Source: Ignavibacteria bacterium | GTDB taxonomy: Bacteria > Bacteroidota > Ignavibacteria > UBA10030 > UBA6906 | Direction: 5' to 3' | Assembly (NCBI GenBank): GCA_029859455.1 | Contig: JAOUDE010000116.1 | Span: 1-7,673, forward strand | DNA: 7,673 bases | Shown: positions 1-6,135 of the stretch, in pieces | How positions within the stretch are numbered: position 1 is the first letter of the stretch | Layout of the letters: each line of letters opens with the position of its first letter | The notes under the pieces: model-generated | Databases searched by the model: none | Told to the model about the DNA's origin: nothing | The model's input: only the letters and a program-made list of their open reading frames with translations | Position numbers and translations under genes: made by a program

Positions 1-1171
1 CGACGTGCTTCCTTGCTTCTTCCAGGATCGGTACCACCGGGGCGAAATCGCTGTTCTGAAGATACACCGATGAGAGATACACCCAGCCATCGGGGTTCCA
101 CGGGGCCAGCTCGGTCACCCTGCGAAAGTTGACCATCGTCAGGGAGTCATCTCCTTCCATTCCGCCAAGTGCTCCGAGAAACCAGTACGGTCTCCAGTCG
201 TCCGGATGTGTGTTCCGGATCGTTCTGAACATCGACCGGGTAACGGGCAAAAGCGCCGAGTCCCCCTGCACCTGTGAGAAGTACGCCTCGCCGATCTGCA
301 GCTTTGCTTCCACGCTGACCGAGTCACGTTCGAGAACGAGGTCAAACAGTTCTGCTGCTCTTATGTATTCCCGTCTCAGCAGATGAACGGTGGCAATTTC
401 TCCGAGAAAGTCGAGGTTCTCAGGATCCCGTTCGCGGAGGTCCGTATAGAGCCGTATCGCGTTGTCATAATCCTGCGCGCGCACATAGGTTTGCGCGAGG
501 CTTCGCATCAGGCCAACGTTGCCCGGATCGATGGTCAGCATCCGCTCCATTGCCGCGGCGGCACTGGCCGGTTCGCCTTTTGCATTATACAGGTCAGCGA
601 TCTGGAGAAGGACCTCCCATTCATCCCCGAACCGTTCGATGATCCCCTCATACGTCTCCAGCGATTTCAGCGGCCGCCGGCCCTGGTAAAGACCTGCGAG
701 CGTATACCACGACTGGATTTCGTCCGGATCAAGGGCCACAACTCTCTCGTACACCGCGGCAGCACTGTCGATCTGATAGGCGCCGGCGTACGCATCACCG
801 AGATTCCTGAGATAATCGACATTGTCCGGGGCCTTGCGGACCGCCTCCATGCCGGATTCGATGGCGAGCGCATGCTTGTTCAGGCGCGAGTAGCATTTCG
901 AGAGCGCAAAGAAGACTGCATGATTCGGATCGTAGCGGAGTGCGTCCTGATATTCAATGATGGCCTGTGCGTAATTCCCCTTCATTTCATGGATAGAACC
1001 ATCGATGAAATGCTGAAGCGCCTTCTCCCTCGCTCTCTCTGAAACCTGTGATTCAACCGTGGCGGCCTGCTCCCCGTTTCCGGTTGTTTCCCCGGATGGG
1101 GCACAGGACTGCAGGACGAGGACCCCGCACATCACCGTCGCCGTACTGATTATTGTTCTCCGGATCGCCAT
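1..1171 (-). CDS. TPR-repeat lipoprotein (C-terminus beyond the window)
   Basis: This frame stays open for 390 codons from an ATG at 1171 to the left edge, so the C-terminus is missing. The N-terminus has two arginines, a hydrophobic stretch (about residues 7-20) and a lipobox LQSC with Cys23, which predicts export and lipid attachment by signal peptidase II. A short low-complexity linker (about 24-48) leads into tandem tetratricopeptide repeats from about residue 50. Typical repeat fragments are GNYAQAIIEYQDALRYDPN (66-83), LGDAYAGAYQIDSAAAVYERVVALDPD (split at 124-150), LAQTYVRAQDYDNAIRLY (225-242) and a degenerate unit near 255-283. TPR arrays are protein-binding scaffolds, so this is probably an envelope assembly or interaction protein; its partner cannot be read from the sequence. 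The start is well supported by an AAGGAG sequence 5 nt upstream. It is transcribed divergently from the cyclase operon and shares its 152-bp control region. Confidence 0.9.
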   Translation of the reverse strand, partial: MAIRRTIISTATVMCGVLVLQSCAPSGETTGNGEQAATVESQVSERAREKALQHFIDGSIHEMKGNYAQAIIEYQDALRYDPNHAVFFALSKCYSRLNKHALAIESGMEAVRKAPDNVDYLRNLGDAYAGAYQIDSAAAVYERVVALDPDEIQSWYTLAGLYQGRRPLKSLETYEGIIERFGDEWEVLLQIADLYNAKGEPASAAAAMERMLTIDPGNVGLMRSLAQTYVRAQDYDNAIRLYTDLRERDPENLDFLGEIATVHLLRREYIRAAELFDLVLERDSVSVEAKLQIGEAYFSQVQGDSALLPVTRSMFRTIRNTHPDDWRPYWFLGALGGMEGDDSLTMVNFRRVTELAPWNPDGWVYLSSVYLQNSDFAPVVPILEEARKHV

Positions 1172-1176
1172 TCACA

Positions 1177-1182
1177 CTCCTT
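1177..1182 (-). promoter_or_regulatory. Shine-Dalgarno site of the TPR lipoprotein gene
   Basis: The reverse complement reads AAGGAG, followed by 5 nt (TGTGA) and the ATG at 1171. It is a strong match to the anti-Shine-Dalgarno sequence and decides the start, which also gives a complete lipoprotein signal peptide. Confidence 0.8.
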
Positions 1183-1194
1183 CTTGCATCGAAA

Positions 1195-1223
1195 AATATA
1201 CCGATCTGACCAATGAGATGAAA
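1195..1223 (-). promoter_or_regulatory. candidate promoter for the TPR lipoprotein gene
   Basis: On the minus strand, TATATT (1200-1195) matches the sigma-70 type -10 box at five of six positions. It lies 17 bp from a poor -35 candidate, TTTCAT (1223-1218, two of six). The site would give a leader of about 16 nt carrying the AAGGAG sequence. The run TATATTTTTC also resembles the T-rich -7 element of Bacteroidota promoters. This is a by-eye match in an AT-richer patch and is weak evidence. Confidence 0.3.
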
Positions 1224-1230
1224 GGATCGG
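1201..1230. repeat. 6-bp inverted repeat in the divergent control region
   Basis: CCGATC (1201-1206) and GATCGG (1225-1230) form a perfect 6-bp inverted repeat separated by 18 bp. The pair spans the spacer and -35 area of the candidate minus-strand promoter and lies just upstream of the candidate plus-strand promoter, so a dimeric regulator site is conceivable. GATCGG-like words are common across this window, so chance is a serious alternative. Confidence 0.2.
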
Positions 1231-1243
1231 AATTGTCCGGGGA

Positions 1244-1272
1244 TTGTAACTCTCCCCAAACAGTTCTATCAT
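1244..1272 (+). promoter_or_regulatory. candidate sigma-70-like promoter of the cdaA operon
   Basis: TTGTAA (1244-1249, four of six to TTGACA) and TATCAT (1267-1272, five of six to TATAAT) are separated by 17 bp. Transcription would start near 1279, leaving a leader of about 45 nt before the cyclase ATG. It is the best plus-strand match in the only sizeable intergenic region. The assumed sigma consensus may not apply in this unknown phylum. Confidence 0.35.
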
Positions 1273-1323
1273 TACGGTATCCTGTTCTGTATGTTCACTG
1301 CTCTCCCGCTGGCCTGAGAACCA

Positions 1324-2505
1324 ATGACGGAAATTTACGAGATTCTTTCTGATGTCGGCATCAAGGGATTGATCGATATCCTGATCATGTCTGTCATCAT
1401 CTATTCCGGACTTGTCTGGTTCAAGAGAACCAAGGCGATCTTCGTGATTACCGGCATGTTCGTTCTCGGCGCAGGATACCTGATCGCCCGGGAGCTGGAC
1501 CTCACACTCACCGTGACCGTCTTCCAGGGATTCTTCGCTGTTTTTCTGATTGCCGTTCTGGTCATCTTCCAGGAGGAGATCAAACAGTTCTTCGAGTTCC
1601 TGGCCCGGATCACCAATGTCCCGAAACTCAAGCGGACGGGTCCGACGGAGATTCCCCGCCCAGAGGTGGATCTCCTTGTCAACACCATCTCGCGATTCGC
1701 TTCCGAGAGGATCGGAGCGCTGGTCGTCCTTCGGGGGAAGGATCAGATCGCACGGCACCTCGATGGGGGTATTCCTCTTGACGGCGAGATGAGCGAGGAA
1801 CTTCTCTCGAGCCTGTTTGACCCCCATTCAGACGGCCATGACGGCGCAGTGGTCATCGATTCAAGCAAGGTATCGGAATTCGGCACCCACCTCCCGCTTT
1901 CAAAGAATCTCCAGAAGCTGGGTCGGGGGGGTACGCGCCACGCGGCTGCGCTCGGACTCTCAGAAGTCTGCGACGCTTTGTGTCTAGTCGCCTCCGAGGA
2001 GCGGGGGACCATTGCCGTCGCCCGGAACGGAGAGTTGAAGCAAATCGGCGATCTGCAGGAATTATCATCGCTCATCAACTCATTCTACCGGGAAATCGTT
2101 CCGGTCCAGGAACTGAAGCCCTGGAAGGAATTCTTCCGGAGGAATTACCGTGAGAAAATCATCGCCGTCGCTGTCACACTCCTTCTCTGGTTTGTCTTTG
2201 TCCATGAATCGCGACTCGATTTTCAGACTGTTGCCGTTCCTGTCAGATGGACCATCGCGCCGGGACTCATCGTCAGGCAGGTCGAACCGCCCGATGTTCA
2301 ACTGACCTTCTCCGGTCCCCGCAGGGAGTTTCTTTTTCTGCATCCGGATGAATTCTCTGTCACCCTGAACCTTCTCTCCACCTCACCCGGAATCGTCGTC
2401 CGTGAGATCTCCGGCTCCAATGTCACTTACCCGGAGGGACTGACCTTCCTGGGAAGTGAGCCAGGCGATGTCTCGGTTGAAATCCGCACAGCCGGCAAGC
2501 GCTGA
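1324..2505 (+). CDS. cdaA: CdaA-type membrane diadenylate cyclase with fused C-terminal YbbR domain
   Basis: This 393-residue protein is predicted to make cyclic di-AMP from two ATP at the inner face of the membrane. Three N-terminal membrane helices (about 14-32, 38-55, 66-82) and the following QEEIKQFF segment are typical of CdaA. A DisA_N cyclase domain spans about 112-262 and has the ATP-binding DGA motif (D173-A175), the LPLS loop (190-193) and GTRH (203-206) followed by ALGLSE and a SEERGT segment (224-229). The canonical third residue of RHR is Ala207 here. After a basic segment (RRNYREK, 272-278), a fourth helix (about 279-294) leads to a segment of about 95 residues resembling one YbbR repeat (VPVRW, PPDVQLTFSG, a closing VSVEIRT strand). 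YbbR (CdaR) is normally a separate neighbouring gene that regulates CdaA. The start is fixed by an in-frame TGA at 1315-1317; the Shine-Dalgarno signal is weak (GAGA). It leads the operon, 24 bp before mgtE. Confidence 0.93.
   Translation: MTEIYEILSDVGIKGLIDILIMSVIIYSGLVWFKRTKAIFVITGMFVLGAGYLIARELDLTLTVTVFQGFFAVFLIAVLVIFQEEIKQFFEFLARITNVPKLKRTGPTEIPRPEVDLLVNTISRFASERIGALVVLRGKDQIARHLDGGIPLDGEMSEELLSSLFDPHSDGHDGAVVIDSSKVSEFGTHLPLSKNLQKLGRGGTRHAAALGLSEVCDALCLVASEERGTIAVARNGELKQIGDLQELSSLINSFYREIVPVQELKPWKEFFRRNYREKIIAVAVTLLLWFVFVHESRLDFQTVAVPVRWTIAPGLIVRQVEPPDVQLTFSGPRREFLFLHPDEFSVTLNLLSTSPGIVVREISGSNVTYPEGLTFLGSEPGDVSVEIRTAGKR
1925..1931 (+). repeat. seven-G tract inside the cyclase active-site motif
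   Basis: Seven consecutive G residues encode part of Arg201-Gly202-Gly203, just before the catalytic GTRH motif of the cyclase. The frame is intact with seven. A loss or gain of one base would truncate the enzyme at its active site, so the tract is a possible slippage site or a place to suspect sequencing error in related assemblies. Confidence 0.6.
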
Positions 2506-2520
2506 CCAGGACAACACGAT

Positions 2521-2524
2521 GAGG
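2521..2524 (+). promoter_or_regulatory. Shine-Dalgarno site of mgtE
   Basis: GAGG lies 5 nt upstream of the ATG at 2530, inside the 24-bp gap after the cyclase stop. It supports this start over any internal one. Confidence 0.65.
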
Positions 2525-2529
2525 CAACT

Positions 2530-3840
2530 ATGAGCTCGCAGAAGTCGCTTATTGAATTCATCCAGATGCTCATCGAGCAGGCTCCGATCGAGGCGGTTCG
2601 AAGTCTGGAGCGGCTGGACACGGAAGAGGCGGTACGGGTCCTCCGTGAACTCTCTCCGTCGTCGATCGCCCGCATTCTGCCGCATCTTACGACGGAAATA
2701 GCAGGTGAGGCGGTCCGGGGCCTGCCGAACGAACTCCTCGAGCGGGTGTCCGGGCAGGTACAGCCTCACCAGTGGGCTGCGTTGTTCGGGATGCTGCCTG
2801 AAGATGAGCGCCAGCGGATCGTCCAGACCCTCCCGGAAAAGATTAAGGACCAGGTCAGAGAGCTGTTCGAGTTTCCCGAAGACAGTGCCGGGCAGATGAT
2901 GAAAACAGATTTTCTTGCGTTCCTTCCCCACCTCAAGGTAAAGGATGCGATCAAGAAGATCCGGTCACAGGCAAAGCGGAATGTTTCACCATCTTATGTT
3001 TACGTTGTGGATGAGGGAAGGCACCTGCTCGGTGTGATCACCATGCGGGATCTTCTTCTTGCGAAGGGAGAGGCCAGACTGGAGAGCATCGTTCAGCCCG
3101 ACATTTTTTCGGTCGATGCATTCATGGACCGGGAGGAACTCGCGAATGTCCTTTCCGGCCGTCGTTATTTTGCGGTGCCGGTGGTCGATGGTGAGAAGCG
3201 GCTGCTTGGGGTCGTACGGACTGAACAGCTCATTTCCGGAGTCACCGAGGAAGCGTCTGAGGATATCCTGAAGATGTTCGGTGCCGGCGCCAATGAGCGA
3301 TCGTTTTCCCCCATCGGGTTCTCATTGAGGAAACGACTCCCGTGGCTCCACGTGAACCTTGCAACGGCGTTTCTGGCCGCTTCGGTTGTCGGTTTCTTCG
3401 AGGAAACGATCGCACGAATCACAATCCTGGCTGTGTTCCTCCCGGTGGTCGCCGGTCAGGGCGGGAACGCAGGAGCCCAGTCGCTGGCGGTTGTCATGAG
3501 AGGTCTCGTTATGCGCGAGATCCCGAGGGATCAGGTTTCATCACTCATTATGAAAGAGAGCTTGATTGGAATTGTCAATGGCTGTATTATTGGACTCGTT
3601 ACGGCGGGCGTGGCGTGGCTCTGGGAAGGGAATCCGTTTCTGGGACTGGTGATAGGCCTGGCGATGATCGTGAACCTTCTGGCCGCCGGATTCTCCGGTG
3701 CTGCGATTCCGATCGCCATGAAATCGATCGGTCTTGACCCTGCCCAGTCATCGAGCATCATTCTGACCACCGTGACCGACGTGGTCGGGTTTCTTGCATT
3801 TCTTGGATTCGCAGTCGTCTTTCAGGCACATCTTGTCTAG
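2530..3840 (+). CDS. mgtE: MgtE-family magnesium channel/transporter
   Basis: This 436-residue protein is a full-length MgtE (family members are usually about 450 residues), a dimeric inner-membrane Mg2+ channel gated by intracellular Mg2+. Its order is canonical. A helical N domain covers about 5-120 and ends in FPEDSAGQMM. A CBS pair follows (about 122-185 and 186-245, with YVYVVDEG, LLGVITMRDLL and FAVPVVDG). A connecting plug helix (EEASEDILKMFGAG, 240-253) precedes five membrane helices from about 273 to 432. Family signatures are RLPWLHVN (269-276), GQGGNAGAQS (309-318; G-Q where G-M is usual) and DPAQSSS (403-409). Asp417 in TVTDVVGF corresponds to the pore aspartate Asp432 of Thermus MgtE. 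Acidic residues that could bind regulatory Mg2+ are present in the N and CBS domains, for example the DREE segment at 200-203. The gene lies 24 bp after the cyclase and shares one base with the next gene. CBS domains bind adenine nucleotides in other proteins, so an effect of c-di-AMP on this one is possible but not shown. Confidence 0.96.
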   Translation: MSSQKSLIEFIQMLIEQAPIEAVRSLERLDTEEAVRVLRELSPSSIARILPHLTTEIAGEAVRGLPNELLERVSGQVQPHQWAALFGMLPEDERQRIVQTLPEKIKDQVRELFEFPEDSAGQMMKTDFLAFLPHLKVKDAIKKIRSQAKRNVSPSYVYVVDEGRHLLGVITMRDLLLAKGEARLESIVQPDIFSVDAFMDREELANVLSGRRYFAVPVVDGEKRLLGVVRTEQLISGVTEEASEDILKMFGAGANERSFSPIGFSLRKRLPWLHVNLATAFLAASVVGFFEETIARITILAVFLPVVAGQGGNAGAQSLAVVMRGLVMREIPRDQVSSLIMKESLIGIVNGCIIGLVTAGVAWLWEGNPFLGLVIGLAMIVNLLAAGFSGAAIPIAMKSIGLDPAQSSSIILTTVTDVVGFLAFLGFAVVFQAHLV

Positions 3841-3842
3841 TG
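3838..3842 (+). other. TAGTG stop-start overlap between mgtE and the cotransporter gene
   Basis: The mgtE stop codon TAG (3838-3840) shares its last G with the GTG start of the next gene. No convincing Shine-Dalgarno sequence precedes this GTG; the nearest AGG is about 14 nt away. Translation is therefore probably coupled to termination of mgtE. No alternative start occurs in frame in the preceding 60 bases, and the first downstream in-frame ATG is codon 109, inside the transport domain. Confidence 0.7.
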
Positions 3843-6119
3843 CCCGGTAAAGCGGGCAGCAGAAAGGCAGAGGAACACCTGGCTCAACAATCGAAGAAAC
3901 CGGCTGCCGGCGGACATGGTTTCGGAACCGCTCCCGTATTCCTGGCAAGCATCAGCACCATCCTTGGTGCCATTCTTTTCCTCCGTTTCGGCTATGCCGT
4001 TGCGCATGTCGGACCGGTTGGAACCCTGCTCATTATTTTTCTCGGGCACCTTGTCACCATCCCGACCGCCCTGGCGATCGCGGAGATCGCAACGAATCGC
4101 CGTGTCGAGGGCGGTGGTGAGTACTACATCATCTCGCGGTCGTTCGGGGCCACGGTCGGCGGGATGATCGGTATCGCTCTCTACCTGTCCCAGGCCGTTT
4201 CGGTCGCATTCTATGTTATCGCATTTGCTGAAGCGTTCCGGCCTCTTGCCCCGCTCCTGGAATCGTCGACCGGCATTGCATTCGATCCCCGCATCGTCTC
4301 TCTCCCTGCATTCGTCGGTCTGGCATGGGTCGTTTTCAAACAGGGCGCCGGCATAGGCGTCAAGGCCCTCTGGGTGGTGATCGTCGCTCTCGGGCTTTCA
4401 CTGATTCTCTTCTTTCTGGGATCGGCACCGGAGGGTGTGGTCATCGACCAGGTTGAACTCTTCGGGATGGGTCGTGAGGCAGACTCCTTCATGATCGTGT
4501 TTGCCATTGTCTTCCCGGCATTCACCGGGATGACAGCCGGCGTAGGATTGAGCGGCGATCTTGCCAACCCGAAGAAATCGATTCCTCTCGGAATCATATC
4601 GGCAACGGCAGCGGGCCTGATCGTCTATATTCTCGTTGTGTTCAAGCTGTCGTCGAGTGCGAGTCCGGAGATGCTTGCCGGGGATCAGCTGGTGATGCAG
4701 CAAATCGCTCTCTGGGGCCCCATCATTCCGATCGGCCTCGCGGCGGCAACCGTCTCCTCGGCCATCGGATCCATCCTGGTGGCGCCGCGCACACTCCAGG
4801 CGCTCGCAGCGGACAGGATTGTCCCTTACGCCCCGGTGAACCGCTTTCTCGCCTTTGGCGTCGGCCCGGAAAACGAGCCGAGGAATGCAACGCTGGTGAC
4901 ATCGGCGCTTGCATTCGTGACGGTGGCGCTGGGTAATGTTGATTTTGTTGCAAGCATCATCTCGATGTTCTTCATGGTGACGTACGGATCCCTCTGCGCT
5001 ATCAGCTTCCTCGAGCATTTCGCCGCCCGGCCGAGCTTCCGGCCCAGCTTCCGGTCGAAATGGTACATCAGTCTTATCGGGGCGATCATGTGCCTCTTCC
5101 TGATGTTTCAGATGGATCCTCTCTACGCCATTCTCGCCCTGGCGATCATGTTTCTTCTTTATAAAGGAATCAACGCCGCGCGGGGAGGCGAAGGAGACCT
5201 GGCCTCGATGTTCCACGGGGTCATGACGCAGGCGACCCGGTACCTGCAGGTAAAACTCCAGCGGCGGACCAACAGACCGCACAACGAGGAGTGGCGTCCA
5301 AGCATCATCATGCTGAACGAACGGACATTCTCGCACGCCGCCCCGCTTCAACTGTTCAGCTGGCTCTGCAACCGGTACGGGTTCGGCACCTACCTCCATT
5401 TTACGAAGGGTCAACTGAATGACTCCACGTACCAGGAGAGTCGGGAGTTGCTGCTTCGACTTATCGAAATGTCGGAGCTTCAGCAAAGCGGCCTCTATCT
5501 CGACACGATGATCTCCCCCTCACTGCGGACCGCACTCTCACAGACGCTCCAGGCACCCGGCGTTTCCGGAATGGAGAACAACACGATTCTGTTCGAGTTC
5601 TCTCCCGGGGATTCGGACGAACGAATGGATTCAATCTCGGATGGATGCCTTATCGCGAGCGATGTCCGGATGAACTCGCTCGTGCTCCGGCATGGTGATC
5701 ATTTCTTCGGTGGACGGGCACATCTGCACATCTGGCTCACCTGGCATGACTATCGGAACGCGAACCTGATGATTCTTCTGTCGTATATTCTGCTCGGCCA
5801 TCCTGACTGGCATGAAGCGGAGATCACCGTGTACGCTGCGTTCCCGTTTGCCGAGGTAGACGAACAGCGGGCAAAACTGAACACCATGATCGAGGCGGGC
5901 CGGCTCCCGATCAGCAAGAAGAACCTGAGAATCTTTCCGACTGACGAGAAAGTGGATTTCAATAAGCTGGTCGAGAAACACTCCTCTATGGCGGATCTCG
6001 TCATATTTGGTTTTACCTCTGACCGTCTCCGCGAAAAGGATACCGACCTTTTCCTCAAACATCCTTCCCTGAGAGATGTTCTGTTCGTCTGTGCCCAGGA
6101 ACGGATTCTGATTGAATAG
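3840..6119 (+). CDS. SLC12-family cation-chloride cotransporter (NKCC-like ion sites)
   Basis: This 759-residue protein is a prokaryotic member of the SLC12 branch of the APC superfamily, which moves Cl- with K+ and/or Na+ across the membrane. About twelve helices lie between residues 32 and 442. The family motifs are LGAILFLRF (42-50) in TM1, EGGGEYYIISRSFG (90-103), FPAFTGMTAGVGLSGDL with NPKK (225-246) in TM6, and APRTLQALAADRI followed by ENEPRN (315-349). Residues matching the NKCC1 K+ site (Tyr125, Pro226, Thr229) and the Na+ serine pair (Ser306-Ser307) are present; KCC-type transporters lack that pair. Loops TM5-6 and TM7-8 are short, without the large glycosylated loops of animal homologues. 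A cytosolic domain (about 445-759) with WLTWHDYRNANLM and ADLVIFGF segments matches the SLC12 C-terminal domain, which has a universal-stress-protein-like fold and dimerises. The start is a GTG coupled to mgtE. The exact ion set and direction of transport are inference. Confidence 0.93.
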   Translation: MPGKAGSRKAEEHLAQQSKKPAAGGHGFGTAPVFLASISTILGAILFLRFGYAVAHVGPVGTLLIIFLGHLVTIPTALAIAEIATNRRVEGGGEYYIISRSFGATVGGMIGIALYLSQAVSVAFYVIAFAEAFRPLAPLLESSTGIAFDPRIVSLPAFVGLAWVVFKQGAGIGVKALWVVIVALGLSLILFFLGSAPEGVVIDQVELFGMGREADSFMIVFAIVFPAFTGMTAGVGLSGDLANPKKSIPLGIISATAAGLIVYILVVFKLSSSASPEMLAGDQLVMQQIALWGPIIPIGLAAATVSSAIGSILVAPRTLQALAADRIVPYAPVNRFLAFGVGPENEPRNATLVTSALAFVTVALGNVDFVASIISMFFMVTYGSLCAISFLEHFAARPSFRPSFRSKWYISLIGAIMCLFLMFQMDPLYAILALAIMFLLYKGINAARGGEGDLASMFHGVMTQATRYLQVKLQRRTNRPHNEEWRPSIIMLNERTFSHAAPLQLFSWLCNRYGFGTYLHFTKGQLNDSTYQESRELLLRLIEMSELQQSGLYLDTMISPSLRTALSQTLQAPGVSGMENNTILFEFSPGDSDERMDSISDGCLIASDVRMNSLVLRHGDHFFGGRAHLHIWLTWHDYRNANLMILLSYILLGHPDWHEAEITVYAAFPFAEVDEQRAKLNTMIEAGRLPISKKNLRIFPTDEKVDFNKLVEKHSSMADLVIFGFTSDRLREKDTDLFLKHPSLRDVLFVCAQERILIE

Positions 6120-6135
6120 AAAGAAACCGGTTCCC

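Noticed and set aside
383..1042. A 219-codon open frame on the plus strand opposite the TPR gene.
   Set aside because: It lies entirely antisense to a clear TPR lipoprotein frame, has no recognisable motifs, and is explained by the codon bias of the opposite strand.
1273..1323. Possible c-di-AMP (ydaO type) or Mg2+ riboswitch upstream of the cyclase.
   Set aside because: The predicted leader is only about 45 nt, too short for either class, and I see none of their conserved motifs.
1150..1827. A 225-codon minus-strand frame rich in Asp, Glu and Arg.
   Set aside because: It is antisense to the membrane and cyclase regions of cdaA, covers the divergent control region, and has shadow-like composition without any domain.
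2506..2529. Possible terminator or promoter between cdaA and mgtE.
   Set aside because: The 24-bp gap contains no hairpin with a T run and no promoter-like pair, only a Shine-Dalgarno site.
4398..5486. A 362-codon minus-strand frame, the longest antisense frame in the window.
   Set aside because: It is antisense to the conserved SLC12 transmembrane region, and its His/Arg/Asp/Glu-rich sequence is what reverse translation of hydrophobic codons yields. No motif or ribosome-binding site supports it.
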